Source of the DNA: Hymenobacter pini
GTDB taxonomy: Bacteria > Bacteroidota > Bacteroidia > Cytophagales > Hymenobacteraceae
Reading direction: 5' to 3'
NCBI RefSeq assembly: GCF_020421205.1
Contig: NZ_JAIZZH010000004.1
Coordinates: 1 to 64,000 of the forward strand
DNA: 64,000 nucleotides
In this document: positions 1-9,100 of the stretch, piece by piece
Layout of the letters: the number at the start of each line of letters is the position of its first letter
How positions within the stretch are numbered: position 1 is the stretch's first letter
Notes under the pieces: model-generated
Told to the model about the DNA's origin: nothing
Databases searched by the model: none
Seen by the model: only the letters and a program-made list of their open reading frames with translations
Position numbers and translations under genes: made by a program

Positions 1-296
1 AAGAAAACCGCGCGCTGGTGGCCCCAGTGGTTGGCAGCGGCCCGCTCCGCGTTTCGGATTGGGAGTGCAAAAGTGGCGGGTCGTATCCGCATTTCCAAAC
101 CCGCCCAAGAAAAAAACCCGTTTAAGGCTCGCTCTTATTTTTTATTTGCCTGATAATCACCTAGGATAATCTGCGTGACTTATTCTTGGGTTGTGCGGTC
201 TCACTTGCAAGTAGCTCTTCGTCGAGGGTAAGTGACGGCAGATATATGTCATATATAGTGCCTGGGGTAGTTTTTTTACCTAGTAGCCGCGTGCAG
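1..296. other. window-edge region, possible end of a plus-strand gene
   Basis: No gene can be identified with confidence. One plus-strand reading frame is open from the window edge (base 3) to a TAA at 123-125 and would give the last 40 residues of a protein, ending in a basic RPRKKPV tail. I do not recognise it, and other frames are also open there. Bases 126-296 are more AT-rich and hold no convincing gene or terminator. They lie downstream of the minus-strand serine hydrolase that ends at 297. Confidence 0.25.
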
Positions 297-1586
297 CTAT
301 CGGATACTTTCTAATGCAAAATCATTGTAGGGGAAATGGGGGCTTCTATGATGTTGAGCCTCGTATTGGTAAATAGTCTGGCCCAAAGCCGCTAAAAAGG
401 GCAGACCGATGGATTCATATTCATAGGCTCCATCATTGATAACGCCATCCTTGTTTACATACACAACTGCGCTAAGCATAAATTCGGTTTGGCGAGTCGA
501 ATCGGCGAAATATGCCACGTCGGCCAAGTAGCCGTGCGACATCCCTACTATATTATAGATGCGCAACCCGGATTGGGCCGCTATCTGTGGATTGCGGCCG
601 TAGTACAAGTACTTCTTGTAGGCATCGAAATAACGTGAATGCTTATATGGCCCATAACCGGAGCTATGCGGGGTGTGGTGGAGATAATACCGCAGGAAAG
701 CGTAATCATTGGGGGTTAGCTGAAACCGTTTACTTTCAGGAATATATTCCGGGAATAAGATGGCCTGCAGTACTTCAGTGACAACCTGCAACGGAAGATT
801 ATTGGCAGTGGTGAAGTCGTATGGTTGGGGAATGATGCGCTGGCCGGCTTGGTATGCCCGGCCTTTGGTTACGCGTCCGAGCGGAAACGTGTAGGGTTGA
901 TTATTAAACGCGGCGGGTTGTTGGTAGCAGAGTTGGCCGGTAACCGGATCTAGAAAATCGATGGGATTGGTGTGCCGGTTGGCGGCAGTGTCGCAGGGGG
1001 CGAATCGGCGAACAATGCGGGCATCGGTATATCCTAAATCGGAGAGACGCTGATTGAGATATCGCTGCCCCAAGAACTCGTACAGCCGATTGTAGGCTTG
1101 GTTGTCGCTGACCAGCAACATGCGCTTGGTGTAATTACCAACGGTATTGACTTGGTCAGAATCGGGGGATGAGACAAAGGGAGCGGCTGTCTGGCAACGA
1201 AATGCGACGCCGGTGCGCATGTGAGAGCGACGCGTAAGCCCCGGGCGGTGTAGTTTGTTTAGCTTTTCGAGGGCTAGCGCCACGGTGGGCAGCTTCACCA
1301 TGCTAGCTGGGTTGAAGTACTGCCGGGAGTTGAGCCGGTAGGTATGCGGTATAAACGTGGGCCGTAACTGCTCGTCCCGGTTGATTTGAGTATAGATAAT
1401 CTGCAGTTCATACTCTTCGGCTCGGTTAACTACCGGCACCAGAGCTGGTGAGGCATGAAGCAAGCTATCCAGTAACGGGCTGTCGGGAAATGTAGCCGCA
1501 ACCGATGAGGAAGGAAGCACGGAGGGACTTAGGGCTGCTGCGGTAGTCAATAGAGTGGCTAGAAGCCCAGAAACAATACGTACCAT
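297..1586 (-). CDS. serine hydrolase, class A beta-lactamase-like fold, exported
   Basis: The protein has the penicilloyl-serine hydrolase motifs: SMVK (S-x-x-K, about residues 95-98) with the nucleophile Ser, and SDN about 65 residues later. The usual K-T/S-G motif is replaced by a region reading NIVGMSHGYLADVAYF, typical of an uncharacterised Bacteroidota branch rather than true beta-lactamases. A hydrophobic signal-like segment follows the start. An in-frame start 22 codons upstream (1652) would bury the signal sequence behind a second hydrophobic stretch, so I prefer the ATG at 1586 (429 aa). It is probably periplasmic. Antibiotic hydrolysis cannot be claimed from sequence; a peptidase or cell-wall role is equally possible. 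Confidence 0.72.
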   Translation of the reverse strand: MVRIVSGLLATLLTTAAALSPSVLPSSSVAATFPDSPLLDSLLHASPALVPVVNRAEEYELQIIYTQINRDEQLRPTFIPHTYRLNSRQYFNPASMVKLPTVALALEKLNKLHRPGLTRRSHMRTGVAFRCQTAAPFVSSPDSDQVNTVGNYTKRMLLVSDNQAYNRLYEFLGQRYLNQRLSDLGYTDARIVRRFAPCDTAANRHTNPIDFLDPVTGQLCYQQPAAFNNQPYTFPLGRVTKGRAYQAGQRIIPQPYDFTTANNLPLQVVTEVLQAILFPEYIPESKRFQLTPNDYAFLRYYLHHTPHSSGYGPYKHSRYFDAYKKYLYYGRNPQIAAQSGLRIYNIVGMSHGYLADVAYFADSTRQTEFMLSAVVYVNKDGVINDGAYEYESIGLPFLAALGQTIYQYEAQHHRSPHFPYNDFALESIR

Positions 1587-1693
1587 ATAGGAAGGTACAG
1601 TGAATTCAGCAGCTATACCCGCAATACTGGCTACAAAACACGAGAGCCACACCCCGTAGTGGGGCGTGGCTCAGTATATACTATATGTATAAG

Positions 1694-2986
1694 CTATTGC
1701 AGAACGGGCTGCCGGTGGCGGGCCAGCAACAGATTGGAATCGTTCTGGCGCCAGTTGTAGCCGGTCCCGAAGGGCAACGGACGAGGCGGGTTGGCTTTAT
1801 CGGTGTAGGCAGCCGTGAGAGCCGGTTGGTACTGCTTCGCGAACAGATTGATAGGCCGTTTGTAGGTGCCGTAGTAGGTAAACTGCCAGTCCGTGGGCTT
1901 GAAGTACTTCATGGCAATACCAGAGTCGTCTTGGAGCACGTAATTACTGCGCTCCAAGATGAGGTTACGCACCTTGCTGAAATAGCTTTTGTGCATGAGG
2001 TAGGTGGCCGACTTTACATAGGTAGTAAGCGGGCCGAGGCTGCGCACGTATTTCAGCGCGGCTTCTTTGGTCTGGCCCAACTTCCAGTCGCTAAGGTCGG
2101 CGGAGAGGTACACCACGGTTTTCTCCTCGCCGGTTGTAGTCCGCAGTTTCACCTCTACCCCGGTTACTACGTTGGGTCCGGGCTTGCTTATCGTGGTGGA
2201 GTCAGCATCGGTAAGCTGGCCCTCAGGCGTGAGCTGCAGGTACCGGATGGATTCGACCTGATGGTTTGTACGAGCGGAGAAGAGCAGTAGCAACGGTACA
2301 ACACCACCAATATTGAGGCGTTGGTTGTTTCTCTCAGCCGTTTTCAGAATTGAATTGGCCTTACTAAGCGTATTACTATCGGGCTTTTTCGTGTTCAACT
2401 CCACCGCCATATCGTTGGTGCGGAAGAAGCTAAAGTTTAGCACTGACCACAGGGAAGCCTTTAACGCTGGGAATAACTTGGGATTTTCGAGCGTAGCCTG
2501 ATTAGGTACCATACCTACTGGCTCCAAGCCCATCAGCACGTACGTTTTGCTGGAGGGAAACATGGTAGTTACGTTCAGAAAATCGGGGCCGCTGAACGGG
2601 TAGAAAATGGTAGGGCTGGCAGTGCGGGCTGAATCTAGCTCTGAAGCGGCCCAGCTTTCAATTTTAGCGGTACGGGTAGTCTGGTAGTTGTTCCAGCTCT
2701 TGGTTTGGTCAGCAGCATAGGCTTGCCAGGCAGGCTGGGTCGTGAGACTTTTTAACGCACTGCCTTTACTCACAGGCAGACCCGCCAAATAGGCTGCTAC
2801 ATTATGAATAGTAGCCGTATCGGGGGTAGCCGGCGGAGTTGAGGGAGCCGTTGGGCGCGCGGCGGCAGTATCAGGGGCTGGAGTTGCTGGAGGGGCTTTC
2901 TGCTCGGCTGTGTTTTTTTGTTGATCGGAGCAGGCGGTTACTAGAGCTACCAAAACCGGCAGCAGCCGGACAGCGGAAAAACGCAT
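1694..2986 (-). CDS. hypothetical lipoprotein
   Basis: A 430-residue protein starts with a lipoprotein signal (VLVALVTAC, lipid-carrying Cys at residue 19). A Pro/Ala/Thr-rich linker follows to about residue 60, then a globular domain I do not recognise. The linker fits a protein tethered to the outer membrane with its domain held away from it. No catalytic motif is apparent. A near-consensus -7 element (TACCTTTC on the minus strand, 3010-3017) lies just upstream, suggesting its own promoter. The gene is on the same strand as the channel gene upstream. Confidence 0.6.
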   Translation of the reverse strand: MRFSAVRLLPVLVALVTACSDQQKNTAEQKAPPATPAPDTAAARPTAPSTPPATPDTATIHNVAAYLAGLPVSKGSALKSLTTQPAWQAYAADQTKSWNNYQTTRTAKIESWAASELDSARTASPTIFYPFSGPDFLNVTTMFPSSKTYVLMGLEPVGMVPNQATLENPKLFPALKASLWSVLNFSFFRTNDMAVELNTKKPDSNTLSKANSILKTAERNNQRLNIGGVVPLLLLFSARTNHQVESIRYLQLTPEGQLTDADSTTISKPGPNVVTGVEVKLRTTTGEEKTVVYLSADLSDWKLGQTKEAALKYVRSLGPLTTYVKSATYLMHKSYFSKVRNLILERSNYVLQDDSGIAMKYFKPTDWQFTYYGTYKRPINLFAKQYQPALTAAYTDKANPPRPLPFGTGYNWRQNDSNLLLARHRQPVLQ

Positions 2987-3043
2987 AGCTGGGAATAGTT
3001 GAGGGAAGCCGAAAGGTAAGAAAAGCTACTTGATGAGCTTATT

Positions 3044-3760
3044 TCACAGCTTTTCGCCGCACCGCCAGCAGTATTCGGCCTCTGGCTTGTGGTCGGTAGC
3101 CTGACAGACATGGCAAACTACTTGTTTATACTGCGGAGGAGTCGCCGGGGGGCCACTAGCCATCTGGGCGGAAACAATACCTGTAGGTACTGCAATAATT
3201 GCGTAGCCCAGAATCATGAGAATGGAAGCCAGCGTTTGCCCCAGAATTGTGACCGGAGAAATGTCGCCGTACCCGACAGTAGTGACGGTTACAATGGCCC
3301 AATAGATACTCTTAGGAATACTACTGAAGCCATGTTGCCCACCTTCAACCACATACATCAGGGTGCCAATGACGGTGACGAGGGTGAGTACGGCCGTGAG
3401 AAATACCAGAATTTTAAAACGACTGGCTTTGAGGGCCGTCACAATGAACTCGCCCTCCCCTACAAACCGCCCCAACTTAAAAATGCGGAATACCCGCAAG
3501 AGCCGCAGCGTGCGAATAACGATGAGGTAGCGGCTCCCTACCATCAGCAAGCTAGCTAGTGTAGGAACAATAGCCAGAAAATCGATGATGCCCAGTAAGC
3601 TGAAAGCGTATGCGACGGGCCGCCGTACTACCAGCAGGCGCAGGGTATACTCCAGCAGAAACAGCCCGGTAAAAAACCATTCTACTCCCCGCAAATACTG
3701 ACCATACCGGGCACTGATGCTGGAAACGCTTTCCAGCATAACGGCTACTACGCTCAGCAC
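3044..3760 (-). CDS. voltage-gated potassium channel family protein with C-terminal zinc ribbon
   Basis: The protein carries a six-helix ion-channel core. An arginine-rich S4 (RTLRLLRVFRIFK) and the K+ selectivity filter TVGYGD mark it as a potassium-selective VIC-family channel of the inner membrane. After the last helix the tail ends in two CxxC pairs (CHVC and CWRC), a zinc ribbon on the cytoplasmic side. The frame starts at a GTG inside the first helix. In-frame coding continues upstream to a stop near 3880, adding about 39 residues (WKKRAYQVIFESDTRAGRNF and the start of S1) but with no ATG, GTG or TTG. The true start is therefore unclear; an ATA at 3875-3877 is where a start would be expected. 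Confidence 0.82.
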   Translation of the reverse strand: MLSVVAVMLESVSSISARYGQYLRGVEWFFTGLFLLEYTLRLLVVRRPVAYAFSLLGIIDFLAIVPTLASLLMVGSRYLIVIRTLRLLRVFRIFKLGRFVGEGEFIVTALKASRFKILVFLTAVLTLVTVIGTLMYVVEGGQHGFSSIPKSIYWAIVTVTTVGYGDISPVTILGQTLASILMILGYAIIAVPTGIVSAQMASGPPATPPQYKQVVCHVCQATDHKPEAEYCWRCGEKL

Positions 3761-3902
3761 AATGGCTACTAGCAGCGCAATATCGAAGTTGCGGCCGGCG
3801 CGGGTATCCGACTCAAAGATGACTTGATACGCCCGCTTTTTCCAGGTAGATGCCGTTGCGGATGGACTGATTTCTATACCTAGTTATACTACAGGGAGTG
3901 CG

Positions 3903-5219
3903 CTATGTACGGACGGCAACCCGCCGACTACCCCAGTACACCAATAACCCTACACCCAACGTAGCCAGCCCATAGAGTGTTTCCAGCGGTTTGTCGCGGG
4001 CAATAAACCACAGCGTCCAGCCATTGAGCACCAGAAAGACCAATGGCGTAACCGGATAGCCCCACGCTCGGTACGGGCGCGGTAGCTCGGGCTGACGGAT
4101 TCGCAGCACAAAAAGCCCTAGTACCGTCAGAAACGTGAATAGGTTGAGGATGAAGCCGGCATATACAACCACTTCCGCAAACGAGGATTTCAGCACGAAG
4201 ACCAGGGTAAGCGCCGATTGAAACAGGGTAGCCCGCAGAGGTACTCCCGCCTCGTTGCGCCGGGCCAACCAATGCAGAGCCGGCAGGTCCTCGCCCATAG
4301 CCTGCACAATACGCGGCCCGGCAAAAATCATGGAGCTCACCGTGGAGACCAATAGTGCTGCAATGAGGCCGCCCATCAGCCGGCCACCGCTGGTACCAAA
4401 CAGTGACGTAGCAGCCACAAACCCTACTTCAACCTGGCCTTTCAGTTGGCTGATGAAAGTGGAATACAGAAAGATAAAATTCAGCCCCACGTACAGTACC
4501 AGCACAATGGCCGTGCCTATAAGCAGAATGCGGGGAAGGTTTCGTTGAGGGTCTTGCACTTCACCCGTTAAGTAGGCCGCGGCGTTCCAACCAGAGTAAG
4601 CGTACGACACGAAGATTAGGGACACGGCGAAGGCTGGACTGAGCAGCTGTTGCCAATCGGCAGCGCCTTGAGGCAGGAATGCAATGGGTTGTGGTTCTGC
4701 TACCCATAGCCCAGCCCCAATAAAACCAACCAGTACTGCCACCTTCAACGCCGTAACGAATACCTGCACCCGGCTACCGGCTTTGCTGCTACTTCCATGT
4801 ACTGCCGTAAGCAGCACCACTACCCCCACCGCCAACAAACGAGGCGGTAGCGTTGGCCATACACTACCAGCGTACCGCTCCAGGGCCAGAGCCGCTGCCG
4901 CCGTGGGGGCCGCAAACCCCACCGTAGCGGATACCCAGCCCGACAGGAAACCTAAAGCCGGATGATAGATGCGCGAGAGGTAGTGATATTCTCCACCCGA
5001 GCGGGGCATGGCCGCAGCCAGCTCGCCGTAGCACAGTGCCCCACATAGCGCAATAACGCCGCCCACTGTCCACAGCATCAACAGCGCAAACCCGCTTTGG
5101 ATACTCTCTACCTGAAACCCCAGACTGGTGAAAACGCCAGTACCGACCATGTTGGCCACCACAATGGCAATGCCGGTTAGTACGCTGATTTTATAGGGAG
5201 ACGCGGTGGAAGAAGCCAT
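3903..5219 (-). CDS. APC family amino acid permease
   Basis: About twelve hydrophobic helices and the N-terminal signature VVANMVGTGVF (helix 1, substrate-binding glycines) identify an amino acid-polyamine-organocation transporter of the LAT/YfnA type. It would import amino acids, or exchange them, across the inner membrane; the substrate cannot be read from sequence. An ATG 30 codons upstream exists, but its extension is hydrophilic and not family-like. I therefore choose the ATG at 5219 (438 aa), directly before the conserved MASSTASPYKISVLTG start. Confidence 0.85.
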   Translation of the reverse strand: MASSTASPYKISVLTGIAIVVANMVGTGVFTSLGFQVESIQSGFALLMLWTVGGVIALCGALCYGELAAAMPRSGGEYHYLSRIYHPALGFLSGWVSATVGFAAPTAAAALALERYAGSVWPTLPPRLLAVGVVVLLTAVHGSSSKAGSRVQVFVTALKVAVLVGFIGAGLWVAEPQPIAFLPQGAADWQQLLSPAFAVSLIFVSYAYSGWNAAAYLTGEVQDPQRNLPRILLIGTAIVLVLYVGLNFIFLYSTFISQLKGQVEVGFVAATSLFGTSGGRLMGGLIAALLVSTVSSMIFAGPRIVQAMGEDLPALHWLARRNEAGVPLRATLFQSALTLVFVLKSSFAEVVVYAGFILNLFTFLTVLGLFVLRIRQPELPRPYRAWGYPVTPLVFLVLNGWTLWFIARDKPLETLYGLATLGVGLLVYWGSRRVAVRT

Positions 5220-5288
5220 GTAAAACTGCTGTTGTAGGTCAAATATGCAGATGTTATTGACAATCACCCCTGCAGAAAGCCCATAACA

Positions 5289-5346
5289 AAGCCCCTCTCC
5301 CATCTCCAACCGGTATTGCTACAGATTGCTGACGGAAGAGGGGCTT
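5289..5346 (-). terminator. hairpin downstream of the DUF2480 gene
   Basis: A perfect 10-base inverted repeat (AAGCCCCTCT at 5289-5298, AGAGGGGCTT at 5337-5346) lies between the end of the DUF2480 gene and the start of the permease gene. The loop is long (38 bases) and the U tract weak, so termination is plausible but not certain. Confidence 0.45.
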
Positions 5347-5367
5347 GCCTTTACAAAGGGGGTGCTC

Positions 5368-5886
5368 CTATGCCTGAACGACTTTCGGGCGCTTGTACAG
5401 CGGCACCGTGCTGCACGGCTCCCCATACATGATGCTGCCAGCCACGGGCAGGAATTTCTGCATGATGGCCACATACGCATAGGTAGGCACCGGTTTTTCG
5501 CCACAGCCTTTAATTACCAGCTTAGCGTCGCGGAACTGTTCGGCATCAACCCCGGCAATTGCCTCCTGGAACAGCTCCTGCTCCAATGCCTCTAAAGGGC
5601 CAAATACGTAGCGGTGGGCGTGGTTCTGGAGCTTGCTGGCCAGCAGCATATAGGCCCAAGTGGGTACAATGGCGTCGGTGGAGCAGATGATGGCCACGTT
5701 CTTGCCGTCGTACTGCGCCCAGTCGTGGGTTTTGATGAACTCCCGGAAATCCTTTTCGCGCAGCATCAGTCCGTGAAACAGGTTATCCTTGATATCATAC
5801 ACCACCCGCTCCCCTGGGTGAATAAATTCCTCCAGGTTGAAAGTAATCAGGCCGGAATTGGCCACGCGGTTCACAAAATCTTCCAT
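5368..5886 (-). CDS. DUF2480 family protein
   Basis: A 172-residue soluble protein starting MEDFVNRVANSGLITFNLEE, recognised as the DUF2480 family found across Bacteroidota. The family is uncharacterised and its members are close to this length. It contains a GCGEKPVPTYAYVAIM stretch and no signal peptide or membrane helix, so it is probably cytoplasmic. It lies about 55 bases downstream of tsaB on the same strand and may be co-transcribed with it. Confidence 0.8.
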   Translation of the reverse strand: MEDFVNRVANSGLITFNLEEFIHPGERVVYDIKDNLFHGLMLREKDFREFIKTHDWAQYDGKNVAIICSTDAIVPTWAYMLLASKLQNHAHRYVFGPLEALEQELFQEAIAGVDAEQFRDAKLVIKGCGEKPVPTYAYVAIMQKFLPVAGSIMYGEPCSTVPLYKRPKVVQA

Positions 5887-5941
5887 GGATATTGGTACTT
5901 CGTTAGTAGCGCCTAGCTCGCGGGCTGAGAAGCAGCCAGTG

Positions 5942-6643
5942 CTAAGCTTTGTTCTTGGGAGTAGTGGTGTACACCTCTTTTAAGTAAAAGGGCTCGTAGT
6001 AGGCTACACTGCGGAACTCCTGGCGCTGGTAGCCCCCCAGAGCCAACGCCCCAACGGCTACTGCCGATGGCTCGATACCCGCCAGAAAGCCGGCCCGCGG
6101 GTTATCGGCTACCAGCGGCAGGAATTTAGCAGCTCCGCTTCCGAAGAATAACAACGAATGCCCGGCTAATTGTTCGACCAGCGTGGTTTCATCGAGCAAC
6201 AGCGGTGTGGGAGCCAATACCTCAGCGCCATCGGCGCGGTATACGCCGGCGTATACCTCCATTCGTCGGGCATCCAGCATGGGGCAATACAGGTATTGCT
6301 CGGGGCGAGCTGTAACAGTTGCCACCTGGTAGGCCAGGCTTTGCAGCGTGCTGATGGCCAGCAGCGGAATATCCAGGGCGTAGCACAAGCCCTTAGCTGC
6401 CGCCGCGCCAATACGCAGCCCGGTGTAGGAGCCCGGTCCATCCGAAACCGCCACTGCCGCCACATCTTGCAGCGTGTGCAAGGTGTTTTCCAGTAGTTGG
6501 TTGATAAGCACGCTTAGGTGTGAGGAGTGCGACTTTTCCAGCCGCAGTTCCGACTGGCCAACCAACCGGCCGGTTTCAAGATGGTGCAGCGCCACCGAAC
6601 ATACCGGCGACGAGGTTTCGAGGGAGAGCAGCAACTTGGACAT
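5942..6643 (-). CDS. tsaB: tRNA threonylcarbamoyladenosine biosynthesis protein TsaB
   Basis: TsaB is the dimerisation partner that activates TsaD in making t6A at position 37 of ANN-decoding tRNAs. The ASKHA-fold start (LLLSLETSSPVCSVAL) and the family motif SDGPGSYTGLRIG are both present, and the 233-residue length is normal. The C-terminal part is short and divergent, as usual for TsaB, which has lost the catalytic site found in TsaD. A TACCTTTG promoter element sits four bases before the ATG, implying a leaderless or nearly leaderless message. Confidence 0.92.
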   Translation of the reverse strand: MSKLLLSLETSSPVCSVALHHLETGRLVGQSELRLEKSHSSHLSVLINQLLENTLHTLQDVAAVAVSDGPGSYTGLRIGAAAAKGLCYALDIPLLAISTLQSLAYQVATVTARPEQYLYCPMLDARRMEVYAGVYRADGAEVLAPTPLLLDETTLVEQLAGHSLLFFGSGAAKFLPLVADNPRAGFLAGIEPSAVAVGALALGGYQRQEFRSVAYYEPFYLKEVYTTTPKNKA

Positions 6644-6647
6644 AGCG

Positions 6648-6655
6648 CAAAGGTA
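6648..6655 (-). promoter_or_regulatory. -7 promoter element (TACCTTTG) of tsaB
   Basis: TACCTTTG on the minus strand matches the Bacteroidota -7 consensus TAnnTTTG exactly. Only CGCT separates it from the tsaB ATG, so transcription would begin at or inside the start codon. No clear -33 TTG is seen at the usual distance. Confidence 0.5.
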
Positions 6656-6683
6656 CAGCCAATAGCAGTACGCTTTATGGTGC

Positions 6684-7223
6684 TTATTTTTCAGCCCCGA
6701 GGTCTGCTACGGCCTTCTTCGTCCACTCCGCGTCCTCTAGCAGCTTATTTAAGCGGGGCTGAATAAACCATACCCCTACTGGCCAGAAAAGGAACAAGAG
6801 TAATGTCCCAAAATAGAAACCGAACTCAGGTTTGCGTTTCTTTTCAATAGCAACGAGCACTGCTGCTAAAAACCAGGGACCGTGAAACATTGCGAAAAAG
6901 ATGTACAGCATGGGTAAAGCAGCTATACCTTCTGCCTGATAAGTTCGGCTATCTACTAGAATTAATAAGGCAGCTAGGCTAGCCGCAACTAAGATTGTAT
7001 CAATTAGGAACCACGTTAAACTATAATCTGTATCACGCGGCAATAGGGGAAATAGCGTGTTACCTAATACTGCAAACCAAATGAAGTAAAGACAATAGCC
7101 TGCGGCCCCCATTATACCGGAAAAAAACACCTGATCTTCAATGGTCAAATGCATCATAGTCAACAGCATTACTGTCAACAGAAAAACTTGCCAATGCTTT
7201 GCACGCAATATGAATGTACCCAT
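6684..7223 (-). CDS. multi-pass membrane protein of unknown function
   Basis: A 179-residue protein with about five hydrophobic helices. A charged KKRKPE loop precedes the last helix, which ends FWPVGVWFIQPRLNKL. The C-terminal tail is hydrophilic. I do not recognise a domain. Base composition is visibly less GC-rich than its neighbours, which may hint at weaker selection or later arrival. It stands alone between a terminator (upstream) and tsaB. Confidence 0.6.
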   Translation of the reverse strand: MGTFILRAKHWQVFLLTVMLLTMMHLTIEDQVFFSGIMGAAGYCLYFIWFAVLGNTLFPLLPRDTDYSLTWFLIDTILVAASLAALLILVDSRTYQAEGIAALPMLYIFFAMFHGPWFLAAVLVAIEKKRKPEFGFYFGTLLLFLFWPVGVWFIQPRLNKLLEDAEWTKKAVADLGAEK

Positions 7224-7240
7224 AATGAGTTTCGTTAAAC

Positions 7241-7275
7241 AAAAAAAGCAGCCCTAATATCGGGCTGCTTTTTTT
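7241..7275 (-). terminator. bidirectional terminator after the S41 protease gene
   Basis: AAAAAAAGCAGCCC, a six-base loop and GGGCTGCTTTTTTT form a perfect stem with A and T tracts on both sides. It lies 18 bases beyond the protease stop codon and would end that transcript before the membrane-protein gene. Confidence 0.85.
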
Positions 7276-7292
7276 GTACCTCGTTCATTGGT

Positions 7293-9005
7293 CTACTGGC
7301 GGCCGCCAGCGGTGCTCCGCTTTGCCTCAGGGCGGGTTTTGGCCTCAACGGTGCCGGGCTTGAGCAGTGCTCCGTAGCGGGGCGCATCGTTTAGCACCGT
7401 CATGGCCATCAGGATATTGGGGTCGTCATCGAAGCTGGCTTCAATACTGCCCTTCTGGAAGTAGTAGCGCGACACAATTTCCTGCTCCAACAGCTCCTTA
7501 ATTTCGGGCTTGAAGCGCATCAAGTCATTGGCCTTGTTGGTGGTTACCTTGCGGCGCATGGCTTCCAGTTCCAGCTTCACATCGTCGTAGTGCTTCTCGT
7601 CCTTCACCTTTTTGGTTAGGTCGGCCAGGGCTTTTTCGGCGTCGGTGCTGTAGCTGATGTCTTTGCCCTTTAGGTAGTCCACAAACTTCTGATAGTCGGC
7701 ATCCGTGAGCTTAAACTGACGGGCGGGCGAAATGCTGGCGTGCTCGGCTCGGTAACGGGTAGCGTAATCGAAGAGGTAGCTTTTCTGGAGCAGCACCCGC
7801 GTGATGTCGGCAATTTCCCGGTCCACCACTTCCACATCGGGGGCCACGCCGCCGCCGTCGTACACGGTGCGACCGGCCATGGTTTTGAAAGCCGTACGTA
7901 GGGAGTCGGGCACTTTGCCCAGCGTGCCATCCTCGGCACGGTGCGAGTAGTCGATTTCCTGAATGCAGCGGCCGCTCGGAATGTAGTACTTGGCGGTCGT
8001 CACTTTCAGCTGGGAGTTGTAGCTCAGCGGACGGGTAGCCTGCACGAGGCCTTTGCCAAACGTCCGCTCCCCTACCAGCACTGCCCGGTCGTAGTCCTGC
8101 AGCACACCCGACACGATTTCGGAAGCCGAGGCCGAGCGGTTGGAGGTAATCACCACCATCGGAATCTGGGTGTCCAGCGGAGCGTCCAGGGCTTTGTAGG
8201 TCTTGTTCCAGTCAGAAACTTTCCCCTTGGTGCTCACGATGTCCTTGCCCTTGTCCACGAACAGGTTAGAGATATTTACCGCCTCATTGAGCAGCCCGCC
8301 GGGGTTATCCCGAATATCGAACACCAGCTTTTTGGCACCCTGCTCCTTGAGCTTGGCCACGGCCATGCGCACTTCTTTGCCCGCGTCTACCGTGAAACCC
8401 GAAAGCTGGAAGTACCCGATTTCGGGGGTGAGCATGCCATAGTACGGCACGTTGTCCACCTGAATTTTGTCGCGGGTGATATTGATTTCCACCGGGGCGT
8501 CCTGGCCGTAGCGAGTTACCATCAGCTTCACCTGGGAGTTGGCCTGGCCCTTCAGCAGCTTGCTGATATCGGCGTTGGACTTCTTCTCCACGTTCACCCC
8601 GTTGATGGTCAGGATTTCGTCGCCGGGCAGCAAACCAGCTTTTTGGGCGGGGTAGCCCTCGTAGGCAGCCTGCACCACCGTTTTGCTGTTGCGCTTCACT
8701 ACTACGGCTCCAATGCCCCCGTACTGCCCGGTGGTCATCGTCCGGAAGTCCTCAATATCGTCTTCGGGGATGTAGTTGGTGTACGGGTCCAACGACTTGA
8801 GCATGGCGTCGATGCCCGTTTTCACCAGCTTGGCCGGCGGTACCTCATCCACATAGTACGTATTCACCTCCTTAAATAAGGTGGCGAAGATGTCGAGGTT
8901 CTTGGCAATTTCGAAGTACCGCTCATTGTCGGTAGCTGCGCGGAAGGATACGAGTAGGCCGGCACCGCCCAGCAGGGCAGCCACGGCCAAAGATTTTTTG
9001 CGCAT
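7293..9005 (-). CDS. S41 family C-terminal processing peptidase
   Basis: A tail-specific serine protease of the CtpA/Prc family, acting in the periplasm on protein C termini. The order is signal anchor (LAVAALLGGAGLLVSF), a PDZ domain around residues 95-175 (GYPAQKAGLLPGDEIL), then the S41 catalytic core. The nucleophile lies in NRSASASEIVSG (about residue 290) and the general base Lys in ERTFGKGLVQ. The C-terminal 150 residues are charged and helical. I choose the ATG at 9005 (570 aa) over a TTG six codons earlier. It follows rnpA on the same strand after 95 bases. Confidence 0.9.
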   Translation of the reverse strand: MRKKSLAVAALLGGAGLLVSFRAATDNERYFEIAKNLDIFATLFKEVNTYYVDEVPPAKLVKTGIDAMLKSLDPYTNYIPEDDIEDFRTMTTGQYGGIGAVVVKRNSKTVVQAAYEGYPAQKAGLLPGDEILTINGVNVEKKSNADISKLLKGQANSQVKLMVTRYGQDAPVEINITRDKIQVDNVPYYGMLTPEIGYFQLSGFTVDAGKEVRMAVAKLKEQGAKKLVFDIRDNPGGLLNEAVNISNLFVDKGKDIVSTKGKVSDWNKTYKALDAPLDTQIPMVVITSNRSASASEIVSGVLQDYDRAVLVGERTFGKGLVQATRPLSYNSQLKVTTAKYYIPSGRCIQEIDYSHRAEDGTLGKVPDSLRTAFKTMAGRTVYDGGGVAPDVEVVDREIADITRVLLQKSYLFDYATRYRAEHASISPARQFKLTDADYQKFVDYLKGKDISYSTDAEKALADLTKKVKDEKHYDDVKLELEAMRRKVTTNKANDLMRFKPEIKELLEQEIVSRYYFQKGSIEASFDDDPNILMAMTVLNDAPRYGALLKPGTVEAKTRPEAKRSTAGGRQ

Positions 9006-9100
9006 AAACGGGGCTGAAAGCAACTAAAAGACCCTACGACGTACCGTGCGGCGGGTTTTCCTGCATTTACTAGAAAGCCAGCCCACAGCGCGTTTGTTTC

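Noticed and set aside
3..125. Possible C-terminal fragment of a gene at the window edge
   Set aside because: Only 40 codons are visible, two other frames are also open, and I recognise nothing in it. Kept only as a low-confidence note.
297..1586. Calling the serine hydrolase an antibiotic-resistance beta-lactamase
   Set aside because: The K-T/S-G motif of true class A enzymes is not present in the expected form. Fold similarity alone does not show activity.
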